The position numbers and the translations under genes were made by a program. Of a stretch of DNA of 64,000 nt, positions 11,765 through 24,596 are shown in pieces. Source of the DNA: Blasia pusilla (taxonomy: Eukaryota > Marchantiophyta > Marchantiopsida > Blasiales); the NCBI GenBank assembly GCA_050084515.1, contig CM114274.1:22506001-22570000 (forward strand), given 5' to 3'. Numbering within the stretch: position 1 is the stretch's first letter; each line of letters starts with the position of its first letter. The notes beneath the pieces are model-generated. The model did not search any database. It was not told the origin of the DNA and saw only the letters and a list, made by a program, of their open reading frames with translations.

Positions 11765-13021
11765 CTGACCAAAGATATCACGTCGTGATTCGTCTGATAG
11801 TGACCGTACAATTGTCACTCCTATGGGGAATCCCATGGCTTGCTCTTGCTCATCGGCCTTGGGCTCCACCAATTGGTGTACCTGGTCATCCCAAACTAAG
11901 CCAGGTTTGGCCTCCTTGAATACATAGGAACCGAGAAAACTCACTAATATGGAAAAGGTTGCTTGTGGCATGCCAAACCTATTGACCAAAGTCAACGAAG
12001 GTCGATCATCATGTCTCACTACCTATGATTGACGACAAGGATCCAAAATAGAATCCACCAACAAATCGGAGGGGAGCTCCACTCTTGCATTTGCCCTCTG
12101 CAAAACCTCATATGGCACCAAGTTGGTACATCAAAGACGCAGGCAATATGCTTGTGAGCCTACACTTGCCGCATCCAATAACACTGCCGAGCCGATCCAT
12201 GCGCTCACCTGATGTGTACTTCTCTCCATGCGGGACCTGGAATTGCCAAAAATTGGCACATTCTCCAGAATGTATGTTGGAGAACGAGATTCATGCTCTT
12301 GTAAGTATCACAAGATCCGCATCATCTCCCAAAACAACCTGGACTGAGAGTTGGCTAATCCGCTATCCCATCAAGCACTCGACTGGCCCTAATACGGCCA
12401 ACTTACAATGACCAAATCTATGGTCCCTACCCACTCCAAGTCCTGCGCCCCCAACAATGAAATGTCCCTCAGTAGGGAACTCTGGTAACCCTAGAGAGCG
12501 GACGCAGACAACAAGTCGGGAAATCGGAGGCATAACTGCACCACATGGTACAGTGAAGCGCGCCTCACAACAACATCAATCTCCACGTAAAGGTACTGCT
12601 GCATGTTCACTCCTGCCTGCAAAACAACAGCTAAACCAATGCTAATCCCTCCAAAGAGATCCAGCATGCGAGTATCCTCTTCTGGGATGCACCACACAAT
12701 CGAAGTGGTGTCCAAAGGGGTCATAATAGCACTCTTAGCTACCTCGGGTTCCTCTAACCCATCACGCTCTAGTGCAAATGCCTTGCTCCATGCGGTCTGC
12801 ACATTTTCGACGGCTAAGCGTCGAAGCTCCTCAGTCGAGCCTAAAAGCGGCACCTCTCCTCCACGGAATGATGCGGCTACCATGACACTCCTCTCCATAT
12901 AAATGTCAAGAACGGGAGTGTCCTCTGCATGGACATGTTCCTCAATCAAATCACTAGGCCAAGTGATGGCGTTGCTAAATGCTGCTAAGGTCGCCATCTC
13001 TCCTCGTCGTCGCTCGATCAC
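11765..13021 (-). pseudogene. DNMT3-like C5-cytosine DNA methyltransferase, copy 2 (inactive)
   Basis: The N-terminal 176 codons are open (13,021-12,491) and start MIERRRGEMATLAAF. Motif I (MLDLFGGIS) lies near 12,670 and motif II (LYVEID) about 30 codons later. Motif IV is W-P-Y-stop: the Cys codon is TAT (12,392-12,394 on the minus strand) and the next codon, CAG elsewhere, is TAG. Motif VI (LENVPI) is visible near 12,260. The motif IX/X region is represented near 11,760-11,850. Copies 1 and 2 share the Cys to Tyr change. Confidence 0.8.
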
Positions 13022-13049
13022 TCCATCGATGAATAGAACGGGTAATGAG

Positions 13050-13500
13050 CTAAGGTGTCCATCACCTCACGGACATCCTAGTCTGTAGGATTCTAACTCC
13101 TCCCAGTAATCCAAGGAAAACCCCATTGGGATACAATACAACCACCAACCAAGACGTCGTAGGACTCATCTGTAGGATGTCCAAGGTGAATCCTCACTAC
13201 AACCTCCTATCAGGTGATATATTTTTTGGTACTCACTCCACCCAAGGATTTTTATATCCGGAATGGACAACGCTCCACATTGGCTCTCGTCAAGCCCAAT
13301 CCTCTTAATGCGGCTTTCTCCAACAGTGGGGGTTGCGCTCCTCAGTCCAACAAGACGCCTTGCGGTCTAAAAACTCTCCCTCCTGCACTCACCAACTAGA
13401 AGACCTCTCCCCAATTATCCAGCAATACAACACCATGAGCAGCCATGGCACACTCTATTGTGGGTCTAGCGTGCATCTCTGCCATCCTAGCAGCCGCAAC
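13050..13500 (-). pseudogene. Aspartic protease remnant, copy 2
   Basis: Translation on the minus strand gives GVVLLDN, a degraded active site in which the Ser codon of D-S-G-A is a stop, and the RGLGLTRA segment shared with copy 5. The downstream YDVLVGG segment lies near 13,155. The frame is broken. Confidence 0.6.
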
Positions 13501-13960
13501 CTACCATGAATCTGAGGTGGACGGCCAGAGCATCGGCTCCAAGGGCAGGTCCATCACCTCCTTTGCAATCACCTCTGAGCGTGATGAAGGAACTCCATCT
13601 CCACGCTCACATAGCGTAGCGGCCAGCCGAAAAACCTCGGCGGGCATACCTCCCAACGTCATAACATCGGAAGTAGAAAATAAAGGATCGCGGTATACAA
13701 CAATGGCTACCCCCAACAACGTGCTCAACACATGCTCCTCCTGAGCATCAGCAATAGGATTCGTCGCACTCGCTTCTCCCATCGCCCTCCATGCCTGCAT
13801 ACCAACAAAATCACCAAATCTCCGTGAACTCGGATCAAGACCCATTGATCCGATCCTCATCGCCTCGGACCACATGAAAGACAAAAGAAGCATGGTCTAT
13901 TTCCTAGCTTCCCCTCACTGTGGATCCAACTTTGGGGCTCCTCCACGTGCCACAATTACG
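13501..13960 (-). pseudogene. Conserved linker between gag and protease, copy 2
   Basis: An open stretch of 130 codons (13,893-13,501) matches the linker of copy 1, including LGGMPAEVFRLAATLCERGD. It runs on into the protease, so gag, linker and protease probably formed one reading frame in the ancestor. No domain is recognised. Confidence 0.55.
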
Positions 13961-15388
13961 GCGGCCTCCATCTGGGAAATCCCGCACATCCAGCAAGAAT
14001 CTTCCATATCTCTGGCTGGTCCATAAGACGTCGATGCCATGGATCCGGCATCGGGTAACCTCAATCCCATAGCGGCAATCTGCTACTGTAGCTACTGTAT
14101 TTGAGCAGCCATACACTCCCGGTGTCTCCCTCAACGCGTCTAGGTGGTGGGACTCTACCTCCTCTACGGGCAACTGCACCACCCCCAAGGGCAAATCCAA
14201 CTCCTCGTCCCCCAATCGGACCACCTCGTGTACGACCTCTAGGCCCATCCAGACCGGAAACTCGCTCTGGTGGCCCTCGGTCCTGACGTAACTCAGGAAG
14301 TAAGCTAAAACACCTGGCGCGTGTATGACCGTACCTCTGATAATGATCACACTCATAACCTCCTAGTGCAGCACCACCTCCTCCTCCATGCTAAGGCACG
14401 CGTCCATGACCCTGACGAGTACAATGGCGCTGGTGATGGGCTCCACCATATGTCCAAAAAATAATACATGGCAGCTGCTGCTACTCCTGCTGCGTCGAAT
14501 ATTATGGTCTCTAAGGCACAGGCTCTCGATAACCTCCATGATCTCGTGATGCCATAGTCCTATCTCAGAATCCACGTTTCTGCAGTGGTGGCGCAGATAC
14601 TTGTGGCTGCTCTCGCCCAAAGCTCATGGTAGCTACGCTCTCCTCCGCCATGTTGCGCTCAATATTCTCGGCGGTCCTAAAAGCATCTTTTAACGTAGGT
14701 GAGGTGTTCATAAGAAGCACCCCTCCCGCACACGTGTTTGCAGAGTTCAGTCCAGCATCGCGTACCATGTCTGGATAGCCTAAGACTCTATCACCCCTTC
14801 AGTGATGTTAATCAACCGGCGTAAGTGAGTGTAGGCCTCACACAAACTCTCACTTGGGCACCTTTGGAAGTCGTGGATGCTCCGCAACTTCTCCGTCCGT
14901 ACCCTCTGGTAGCTCGTCCGCAACTCAACAAAGAACTCAACCACGGGGTTGAACTTGGGCCGAACTCGACTAGACGATGCAACTGCTCCAATTCGAGTTA
15001 TCCCTCCTAAAATATCACTAGTGGAAGAGGAAGTAGCCTCCCTTGACTCCTCCTCTTCATCTGGGAACAACTCCGTCCATGACACATAGTGTGGGTCATA
15101 GTAGAGTCGCCATGCCTCAATCTCTTGGGCATATCTATGGGAGAATTCATGGTAATCGTCAATGGGTCCCTTGAACTCTCTAGAGTTCGTAGCCCGCTGT
15201 GAGTCACACCAACTCCTAAACTCCACAATGAAGTTGTGTAAGTCTATAATGCCTATAGCACCTAAAAACCTACGCGGTCCTCTACCCCAGTCGTCCATCT
15301 CGTACTCCCCAACGGTAGGACCACTAACTGTGTGTGGTGATGCACTAACATACTCCTCTACACTCTTCCCCTTGTCTGAAGATGACAT
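13961..15388 (-). pseudogene. gag remnant of copy 2, with the best preserved N-terminus
   Basis: The first 202 codons (15,388-14,780) are open and begin MSSSDKGKSVEEYVS, the likely gag start of the family. The core includes DLHNFIVEFRSWCDS, DDYHEF and WRLYYDPHYVSWTE. A short segment (about 19 residues, FNPFTAWNGMFQ in copy 5) is missing. The C-terminal part (14,768-14,565) reads NTSPTLKDAFRTAENIERN. The zinc-knuckle and Gly/Arg-rich tail follow in broken frames to about 13,960. The product is the structural protein of the virus-like particle. Confidence 0.75.
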
Positions 15389-15999
15389 TGAAGGAGGTCG
15401 AGGCAGTCCCTCATGTGGAGACCCTCAAAACCTCGTGCCACTCAGCGTAAAACCTCTAGAGTTGCTCTCAAGTCCACCACCTCGACTCTCAAAGTCCCGA
15501 AAGGATGTTGTGATGATCCTTGTGCCCCTCTCACACAATCACTCTGAATCTTGCGAGTGATCCCTCAATCACTCAACCCAAAAATGCGGCACTCAATCTA
15601 CATTCCCTCTCACCGAGACGTGTGACGTGCGGCAACAAGCGGCGTGGTACGGAAATTTACTAGGCTATCATCCCATCAACAACTCATCCTCAACTGCGGA
15701 CATTCCATGCAGGTCTATGTCCCTTAACCCATATACAAAAATAATGTCTCAACATCCACACGGAACCCAATATTCCAGATGGCTGCCCAAATTCCCGGAA
15801 TTCCCTCACAAGTGCAGGGCAAAGGACCCGAATAGATAATTTGACAACGATGTCGATGTCGCTCCTCAGCAAGTGCAAATCTCGACCCCAACCCGGTCGT
15901 GATGACAAACTCTTCCAAGCAGCAAGTCGTACTCCTCTGGTACAAACGATGCTCAAATCTCCTCGATGTGCGATGGGGGTCCAACAGTACGGTGCGACA
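15389..15999 (-). other. Leader fragment of copy 2
   Basis: The minus strand aligns with 2,735-3,300 of copy 1 and 55,050-55,600 of copy 5, including the TTGAGCATCG and GCGACATCGACAT blocks. It is cut at about 15,999, where a CACTA-like terminus begins. No gene is visible. Confidence 0.65.
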
Positions 16000-16001
16000 C
16001 T

Positions 16002-16225
16002 CATTAGAAGAAATGTTTGGTTTTTATGACTAGGCTTTAAATGACTCACCGAAAGAATGACTCAATCTATGACTAAAATGGTTTAGTCCTCAATTTTCTG
16101 TTTGCACAACTCACATAGTCATCTGCTTATTACTAAAGTAGTTATCAATACCCTTTAGTCAAGACTAGTCGTAGTTCTTTCACTTGCCTAGTAATACTGA
16201 GTCATAAACAACGACTTATGTGTTT
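16002..16225 (+). mobile_element. CACTA-like terminus (first)
   Basis: The sequence starts CATTAGAAGAAA and is followed by repeated TGACT motifs at short spacing, as in the subterminal repeats of CACTA elements. A better preserved relative starts CACTAGAAGAAAA at 19,832. No transposase and no matching right end were found. The assignment rests on the terminal motif and the subterminal repeats only. Confidence 0.3.
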
Positions 16226-16229
16226 AGTG

Positions 16230-17820
16230 ATTTCATACTCCAATGTTCCTGTATTCTATTTTATTTTTGGTTTTATATATATATACCATGCATTCTTGGG
16301 GTTGGGTTGCCCCTCAGGAAAACATTTGAACATTCTTGGACTCTTGGTTTAGGGGGAACCAAAAGAGGGCTCAAGAATGAAGAGGAGGAATTTGGATTGG
16401 ATTGTTCCACATCTCTATGCCATTTTCATCTAATCATGGACTTAACTTTTCTTCCCGCCGTTGGATCGTGCTGAAACTTGGCACCACCTAAGAGACCATA
16501 ACCCCTCTACACCTTCAACAGTTCAGATCTGTCAGTTAGTCTCCCATACTCAAACCAAAAATGGAACACCTTGTTTAGGGCCTACAATTTTTGATTCCTT
16601 GTGTGATTGGTCATTTTAAGTTTTTACTTTGTCTTTGTGTTCTTGGATGATGCCTTCCATCGTGGGGAAAGTTTCATGATTTTTGGTCCCCTTATGGAGT
16701 GTGGGGGGTAGAAAAAGACGGGTCAAGAAGGAGGAAGAGGGCCTTAAGTAAGACTCTTTCGAGTGGTTGTGTGATTTTCTTGTTATCGTGGAGTTTACTT
16801 TTCTTTCCACCATTGGATGGTGCTAAAACTTGGCACCATCCAAGGGAATAATTTTTTTCCCATCGTCAACGGTCTAGACCTTCTAGTTAGCCGCCCATGC
16901 TGAAACCAAAAATGGAAGACCTTTTTTAGGCTTTACGATTTTTAATCCACAAATGAGTGGTCATTTGAAGTTTTTTTTTTTCTATGTTCTGGATGATGGT
17001 TTCTGCCCTCCGGAAAGTTTCATGATTTTTGGTCTCCTTATGGAGGGTGGAGGGTAGAAGAAGAGGGGTCAAGAAGGAGGAAGGGGGCCTTAAGTAAGAC
17101 TCTTTCCACTCGTTGTGGGATTTTCTTGATATCATGGAGTTAAAGTTTCTTCCCACCATTGGATATTGCTAAAACTTGGCACCAGCCAAGGCCTTTAGTT
17201 CCTCCACAACTTCAACGGTTCATATCTGCTCGTAAGTCCCCCATGCTCAAACCACAAATGGAATACCCTTTTTAGGATTTACCATTTTTAATTCCATGTG
17301 TGAGTGGTTATTTGAAGTTTTTTCTTTCGCTCTATGTTCCAAGATAATGGTTGCCAGCCTTAGGGAAATTTTCATGATTTTTGGTCCCCTTGTGGAGGGT
17401 GGAAGGTAGAAAAAGAGGGATCAATAAGGAGGAATAGGACCTTAAGTAGGACTATGTCGAGTGGTTGTGGGATTTTCTTGTTATCATGGAAGTAACTTTT
17501 CTTTCCACCAGTGGATGGTGCTGAAACGTGGCACTACCTAAGGCCATGAATCCCTCCACAACTTCAATGGCTTAGATCTTCTAGTTAGCCCTCCATGTTG
17601 AAACAAAAAATGGAATGTGTGATTGGTGATTTTAAGTTTTTTATTTTCCTTTGTCTTCCTAGAGGATGGCTTCCATCTTGGGAAAAGTTTCATGATTTGT
17701 GGTCCCCTTGTGGAGGGTGGAAGGTAGAAAAAGAGGGGTTAAGAAGGAGGAAGAGGGCCTTAACTAGGATTCTTTCAAGTGGTTGTGGGATTTTCTTGTT
17801 ATCATGGAGTAGAATTTAGA
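16230..17820. repeat. Tandem satellite-like array, about 350-bp unit, roughly 4.5 copies
   Basis: A diagnostic block (CCACCATTGGAT...AAAACTTGGCACC) recurs at 16,450, 16,805, 17,150 and 17,503, giving a period of 345-355 bp. A second block (TTTCATGATTTTTGGT) recurs once per unit, and a partial unit precedes the first. Units are diverged by roughly a tenth to a fifth by eye, and the short reading frames inside are repeat artefacts. No gene is seen. Confidence 0.8.
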
Positions 17821-18574
<754 letters not shown>

Positions 18575-18596
18575 GAGGATTGATCAAGGTTGCATG

Positions 18597-18915
18597 TGGA
18601 CAAAGTCCGTGTCCGTGGATATGTCCATGTCCGTCCTATGGAATAACTTGTCTATATGGGCCCCACCCTTCCCTTCTTTCTCATTTCCCCTACTTGCCTT
18701 CGTGTTCCATACTCATCCATTTCTTCCTCTCTCCACCTCCACTCCCTCCTACCTTATTGCTCCTCTTATCCTTGCCTTGCCTTCCATCATGGACTAAAAG
18801 TGTGGGTCTCACCTCTTGGAACCCATGTCCGTGGACATATGCACACTTGTCCGTCCATGTTCATCCTAAAGAAGGACTTGTCCGTTTTTGTGCAACCATG
18901 GGATTGATTTCTCAT
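18597..18915. repeat. Dispersed repeat, copy a (MITE-like)
   Basis: About 320 bp beginning TGGACAAAGT and ending near GCAACCATGGGATTG match 29,437-29,768 throughout, with scattered substitutions. Both copies have GTCC/GGAC-rich, partly inverted ends around a pyrimidine-rich centre (CCTCCACTCCC) and lie near CT microsatellites. No coding capacity is seen. Confidence 0.6.
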
Positions 18916-19055
18916 GAAGTAGGGGCGGACCACGCAACAGCGAGGATCATTTTTTCACATTTAGGAGGCAGATGAGATCAAAATTTCACAACCTCAAAGT
19001 TGTGAGCGCATGTGGAATATCCCCGCTGTATTTACCCATTTCGTTGAGTTCTTTC

Positions 19056-19831
<776 letters not shown>

Positions 19832-20045
19832 CACTAGAAGAAAAAAACAACTTTTGTGACTCTAGACCTAATGACTACTTGCTTTAATATGACTCGATTG
19901 TGAGTGAACTAGTCATGATATGCATTCATAGTGGTAAGTAGTCATATGTCTGATCATATTAAGTCATATTCAAAAGTATTCTAAGTCTCTCTAAAAAATG
20001 ACTAGAAACTTTGAGTCGCAAAGTAGTATAATGACAACATAGCTT
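19832..20045 (+). mobile_element. CACTA-like terminus (second)
   Basis: The sequence begins CACTAGAAGAAAAAAACAA, close to the terminal inverted repeat typical of plant CACTA elements. It continues with repeated TGACT/AGTCA motifs to about 20,040. It resembles 16,002-16,225 in start and motif layout. No partner end or transposase is visible. Confidence 0.4.
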
Positions 20046-20950
20046 CCACGTGGACAAGAGCAATAACCGCACAAACTTGGCGCCAAAATGCGGTGAACCT
20101 TGGGGAGAGGGAAGTAAGGATCAGGGTTCACCACATGTGGGCGCGCATTAAAGGGAGCAGAATTTGTTGTGTGGTTGGGTGAGAGGAGCGGTAAGAGGAG
20201 AGGAAGAGAGGAGAGAGGAAACTACCTTCAACCGAAAGAGATTTTTTTTTGGGAAGAGAGTTTCCGTTAAGTTGAAGAGAGGAAACTTTTTTTTGAAAAT
20301 TTTGCACTTTTGTTCTCAGTGCTTAGGCACTCCCACAAATTTTCTTTTCCTCTTCCACATTTTGGCAACCCATCTGAATCCGACGGGTTGCAATTTGCAA
20401 AAAATTAAAAAAACTAAAAAATCATTGGAATCATAAATGTGAAACAAATCACTTTTTCCATCCAAGGTCCGGAAAAAATCTATCATTTTCCCTGGGTTGA
20501 ATAGAGTTCAAGCTCAAAGTGAAGGTTCTCGCAAATGAAAGTACAATCTAAGACCTCATTTTGCATCCTCAAAGTGGTTTGTTTAAAATACTTCACACTT
20601 CTTTGAGGGAGAGAATTGGTTGGTGGATTCCTACTCCTACCTCTCACTCTCTTAAAACTACAAGCAACACATAGTACATGTGCTTACAAGGGAAATACCT
20701 TTTCCCACTTGTCTCTCTTTGGACAAAGTCATCACAGGAACATGTGGGAAAGCAACAAATGTGCACCACATATAACCCTGTGACACCTGAATTTACAGTG
20801 TTGTTCCTGACCCAACACATCCATCCTATTCCATTGCCACTTTAGACATCTTTTGTGGCGATGATTTCCATGTTTTCCTCTCGAGTTGATGCGATTTGCT
20901 TTGCTCTCTCCACCGTTGGCCTACACATTTTGTTTCTCTTCACCCCATTT
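20046..20950. other. Unassigned spacer
   Basis: Mixed sequence with A- and T-runs. A short open frame at 20,164-20,436 has no recognisable features. I see no gene or repeat that I can name. Confidence 0.4.
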
Positions 20951-21084
20951 CTAGATTCAAACAGAAATATAAATGATAAATGGTAAATAGATCAAGCCTG
21001 TGGGACCCAAAGGGTCAAAAGGCTGAAAAACAGATTACAAGTCATTCATTCACTGACCTTGAAAAAGATCCTAAAGACCTTATC

Positions 21085-21648
21085 CTAGCTATTGCCTAGA
21101 GCACTTGAGCGATGAATAATGACGTCCCTCATATAACAACCTAAATCATGAGGCACTAGCTGTAGTAAAGAATAGAAATTCTCCACATCTATTTTATGAG
21201 CTAGTCTGATCTCTTCATACCTTGGACATGTAACAAACACATGCTCTTCATCCTCAATATTTTCTCCGTCACATAACCTACAAATTTGTTTACTTCTATC
21301 AATATTAAACCATCGTCCTTCCTCAATTCCTAGCCTATGAGATCCAATTCTATGTCGTGCGATAATATGACGTAAGAACGTTGAGATCCCCGCAAGTAGG
21401 TATCCTTGTTCACAATATACAAGCATAGGATTAACATGAAGTTGATAAAGCTTCATTTTGGTACGCGGGCTACTCCAAATAATGTTGAGAAATTTCTTCT
21501 GTACATGCTCGCGGAGTGCCATCGGTTTCAAGTTCCAATCGCGTTCCGCCACATTCCACTTTGAAGACCAAGTCACCACATCCGCCATCCATCCTATGGA
21601 ACGTATGGCTCGCAAAGCTTGATGAGAGAGCTTTGTAACCAGCTTCAT
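21085..21648 (-). pseudogene. LINE ORF2 C-terminal segment (zinc-binding RVT domain)
   Basis: An open frame of 187 codons contains ICRLCDGENIEDEEHVFVTC followed by RYEEIR. This is the Cys-rich C-terminal signature (zf-RVT type) of plant non-LTR reverse transcriptases, preceded by a long helical segment. The catalytic parts are not in this segment. The end at 21,085 is a natural stop. Confidence 0.8.
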
Positions 21649-21649
21649 G

Positions 21650-23560
21650 GGATCGACATTGAACCAAAGAAGGCAATGGGCAGGAAGGGGTTATGGCGGT
21701 ATTGCTACTTTCATCAAGTCTCAATTTCTACCTCTCATACATCTAGAAGATCAAGATATCGGGGGCCAATATCATTGGCTACGTCTTGGTTTGGTTGGGG
21801 GATCTTATTGTTATTTGGCAGTTTGTTATTTTGCACCACTATCCATGCCTATCTACTCAACACGCACTTACAATTGAAGTCAACCGTTCCATCAACTTAT
21901 TGGGGATGTTCTCAAATATCAAAGCAAAGGTGAAGTCTTTCTAGTTGGGGATTTCAATGCTCGCACACGTATTGTTTAATTTACCCAATTGAGTGATTCC
22001 TTGACTTCTCCTCTTCTCGAAGAACACGAGGATGATTTGTGGTCTAGAATCTCTTCAGATCTTTCTACAAATCCTTTGACAGAGCATTTTTCAACCTCCG
22101 GAGGCACTTATAATTTGAAAGTTCTTAATGGAACCTCTCATTTTCCCAACTCTCACTCCAATACGTGTTTCTCCTCTACGCCGCGGCGCCAACACCATCG
22201 ATTATCTTTTGTCCTCGCCCGCTAATACCTCTCTTATCTCTACATTTGATATTCTAGAACCTCAGCCTGAATCCTATCACGCACCTCTTTTATTTACTCT
22301 CTCACTATCAAAGGCAATTCCTCTCTCGACATGTCAATCTGTTTTAGCTTCTCCCAAGTTTCGCTTAGATCTCGGTAAAAAAGATCTTTATATGCTACAT
22401 TTGCAAGAACTCTTGACTCGCATTGTATGGAGCCTAGATCCACACATGGCAAGTTTGCAACTAACCGAATTGCTTAAAAACACTACATCTAAGTTCTTTT
22501 CGCGCCACAGGGATAGAAGTGCTAGGAGGCTGCCTTGTAATGGGTGGTTTGACTCTGAATGCAAGCAAGCAAGGGCAACATCACATGATAAATCTTTGGA
22601 TATCCAAAGTTGGCTTATTATGACGAGCCTTTACAAATACTTGGTGAAATCTAAGAAACGAGCTTTCTTGCGGCGGAAGCAAGAGTCCTTGACAAGGGAG
22701 CTGCATGAGGACCCCAAATCATTTTGGAGACGATTAGTAGTACGGTCTTAAAAACCTACTCTTGATCCCAAGTCTTTGATATCTTTTGCCGAAAAGCTCT
22801 ATTTCTTCCCCGACGCTACATCTATGGCACGTTGTGAAGGAATACATGGCTTATTCTTTGAAGCAGAGGTGATGACTCAACTAAGAAGATTAGCAAATGG
22901 TAAATGTGAGGATTTGGACGGGCTGTCTATTGAAATTTTCAAGTGGGGAAGAGATTGTATTTGACCGATCCTCACCAAAGTATTGGGTGATGCTGCTATC
23001 TATGGTTTTCCTTCAACCTGGTTGCTACGGGAGATTGTTCCTATTCACAAATCAGGAAGGAAGGACTTGGTGATAAATTGTCGCACTATCATGGTGGGTA
23101 GTATTTTTGCCAAGTTGTTTGGGAAATTTGTGGAGTCAAAGCTGAGCACATGGACATAGTCTTTCCAAAAGAGAGCACGGGTCCAAGCTGGTTTTCGCCC
23201 AACATACAACACTATCGGCCATATCTTGGCCTTGCGTGTTTTATGGGAGAAATCTAAGAGCAATGGAAAAGCTTTGTTTTGCGGCTTCATCGATTTCAAG
23301 AAAGCTTTTGATACTGTATCTCGTAAGCTCTTATGGGAAAGGCTGCAAGCCATTGGAGTACCACCAAATCTCCTTGCAGCCATGGCCACGTTATACCATT
23401 CTATTCGGGCCAAGATCAAAGGTTCACAAACTCAAGAGATCTTGAGTACCATCGGAGTCATTCAAGGTTGCCTTCTCTCCCCTACTCTATTTGGAGTTTT
23501 TATAGATGATATCAAAAAGTGGTTGGAGGAATGTGATAGTGAAGTTGTCAAGCTTAATGG
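21650..23560 (+). pseudogene. LINE ORF2: endonuclease and N-terminal reverse transcriptase
   Basis: The endonuclease part shows GRGYGGIATFIKSQF, VFLVGDFNA (near 21,945; the next residues continue RTRIV) and, after a short frameshift, TIDYLLSSP and the end DILEPQPES.HAP (22,240). The RT part follows: LRRLANGKCEDLDGLSIE, IVPIHKSGRKD, GFIDFKKAFDTVS (23,280) and GVIQGCLLSPTLF (23,456). It stops before the YADD box. Frame breaks include stops at about 22,748, 22,962 and 23,157. It aligns closely with the minus-strand copy at 37,566-39,114. Confidence 0.85.
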
Positions 23561-23612
23561 AACCTCTCATTTTCCCAACTCTCACTCCAATACATGTTTC
23601 TCCTCTATCGGC
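23561..23612 (+). repeat. Short duplicated LINE endonuclease segment
   Basis: About 50 bp starting CTTAATGGAACCTCTC repeat the endonuclease sequence found at 22,125-22,178. They sit between the truncated RT and Gypsy copy 3, so they mark a rearrangement junction. Confidence 0.8.
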
Positions 23613-23627
23613 GCCTACGTGTCAAGG

Positions 23628-24290
23628 CCAATAAAGTGCTGGACGAGGTAGCAGATTAGGTGACACTCTGTCTAGGTTGCTTTGGGAGATTTTGCAGATT
23701 TTGTGACACTTGCAAGAGCATCGATCTCGTTCTCCAGCATACATCATAGAGAATGTGTTGATTTTGGGAGATTCGAGGTCCCACGTGGTGACGAGTGCAC
23801 ATTAGGTGCGCGCATGGATCGGCTTGGAAGTGTTTTTGGATGCGGCAAGTGTAGGTTCTAGAGCACACCGCCCGCGTCTTTGGTGGACCAACTTGGTGCC
23901 ACATGAGGTTTTGCGGAGGGCGTAAGCAAGAGTGGAACGCCCCTCCAATTTTTTGGTGGATTCTATTCTGGATCCAGGTCGTCGATCACAGGTAGTGAGG
24001 CACCATGATCGACCGTTGTTGACTGTGGTGAACAGAATTGGCATGCCATGGGCAGCCTTTTCCACATTTGTGAGTTTTCCTGCTTCCTTTGCATACAAGG
24101 AGGTCGGACCTGGCTTGGTTTGGGATGCCCAAGTACAGAGGTTGGTGGAGCCCAACGCCGATGAGCGAGAGCGAGCAATGGGATTCCCCACAGGAGTGAC
24201 GGCAATACCATCAGTATTAGAGGCTTCACGACGTCATGTCTTGGGTCAGGCCATGGACCTGACTCATGGACATGGATTTTCAGCTTAGGA
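23628..24290 (+). pseudogene. DNMT3-like methyltransferase, C-terminal half, copy 3
   Basis: The frame shows motif VI (IIENVLILGDSRS, near 23,745), motif VIII (AHRPRLWWTNLVP, near 23,865), the small target-recognition region (SFPASFAYKEVGPGLVWD), motif IX (RERAMGFPTGVTA, near 24,165) and motif X (SRRHVLGQAMDL, near 24,225). The 118 codons at 23,932-24,288 are open. Motifs I-IV are missing because of the truncation, so the fragment cannot be active. Confidence 0.82.
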
Positions 24291-24596
24291 GTAGCTTAGC
24301 AATGTCTTTCGAGGATGCGACATATCATAACTGTTGCGTTGGTGAGCCCCATGCCTATCGAGACGATTGAGGTAGTGGCTGGGGGCGAGACCCGGGGAGA
24401 TCGACACACCAAGGATGATCGGGAGAGACACCCTTGGACTTCTTGGGATGTTTTGCAGGTACGCCAGGAGATGATAGCTACAACATCAAGCATGGTTCCG
24501 GGTAATGCACGTGGAGATGAGAGTTCTATTGTTCGAGACGCGGTTGCACCATAGTAGCCACCGACATCCGCGCCAGAGAGTCCTACCATAGTCACG

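Larger units (their letters stand above)
11152..15999 (-). mobile_element. DNMT-encoding Ty3/Gypsy-type element, copy 2 (5' half, inverted)
   Basis: Read on the minus strand from 15,999 to 11,152, this is leader, gag, linker, protease, methyltransferase, and the first part of the reverse transcriptase, which stops at the codons matching QSRSQ of copy 3. It lacks A1 at its outer end and everything after the RT start. It abuts copy 1 tail to tail at 11,151/11,152. Sequence from 11,152 to about 15,999 is thus an inverted counterpart of about 2,735-8,310 of copy 1. Confidence 0.85.
20951..23612 (-). mobile_element. L1-like LINE with 5' inversion
   Basis: The 3' part of ORF2 lies on the minus strand (21,648-21,085) and the upstream EN-RT part lies on the plus strand (about 21,650-23,560). 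The two meet head to head at about 21,648. Read as a minus-strand insertion, the order is inverted upstream segment, then forward 3' segment. This is the arrangement produced by twin priming in L1 elements. The outer ends are not defined: there is no clear A-tail on the left, and a 55-bp duplicated EN piece and Gypsy copy 3 lie on the right. Confidence 0.65.
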
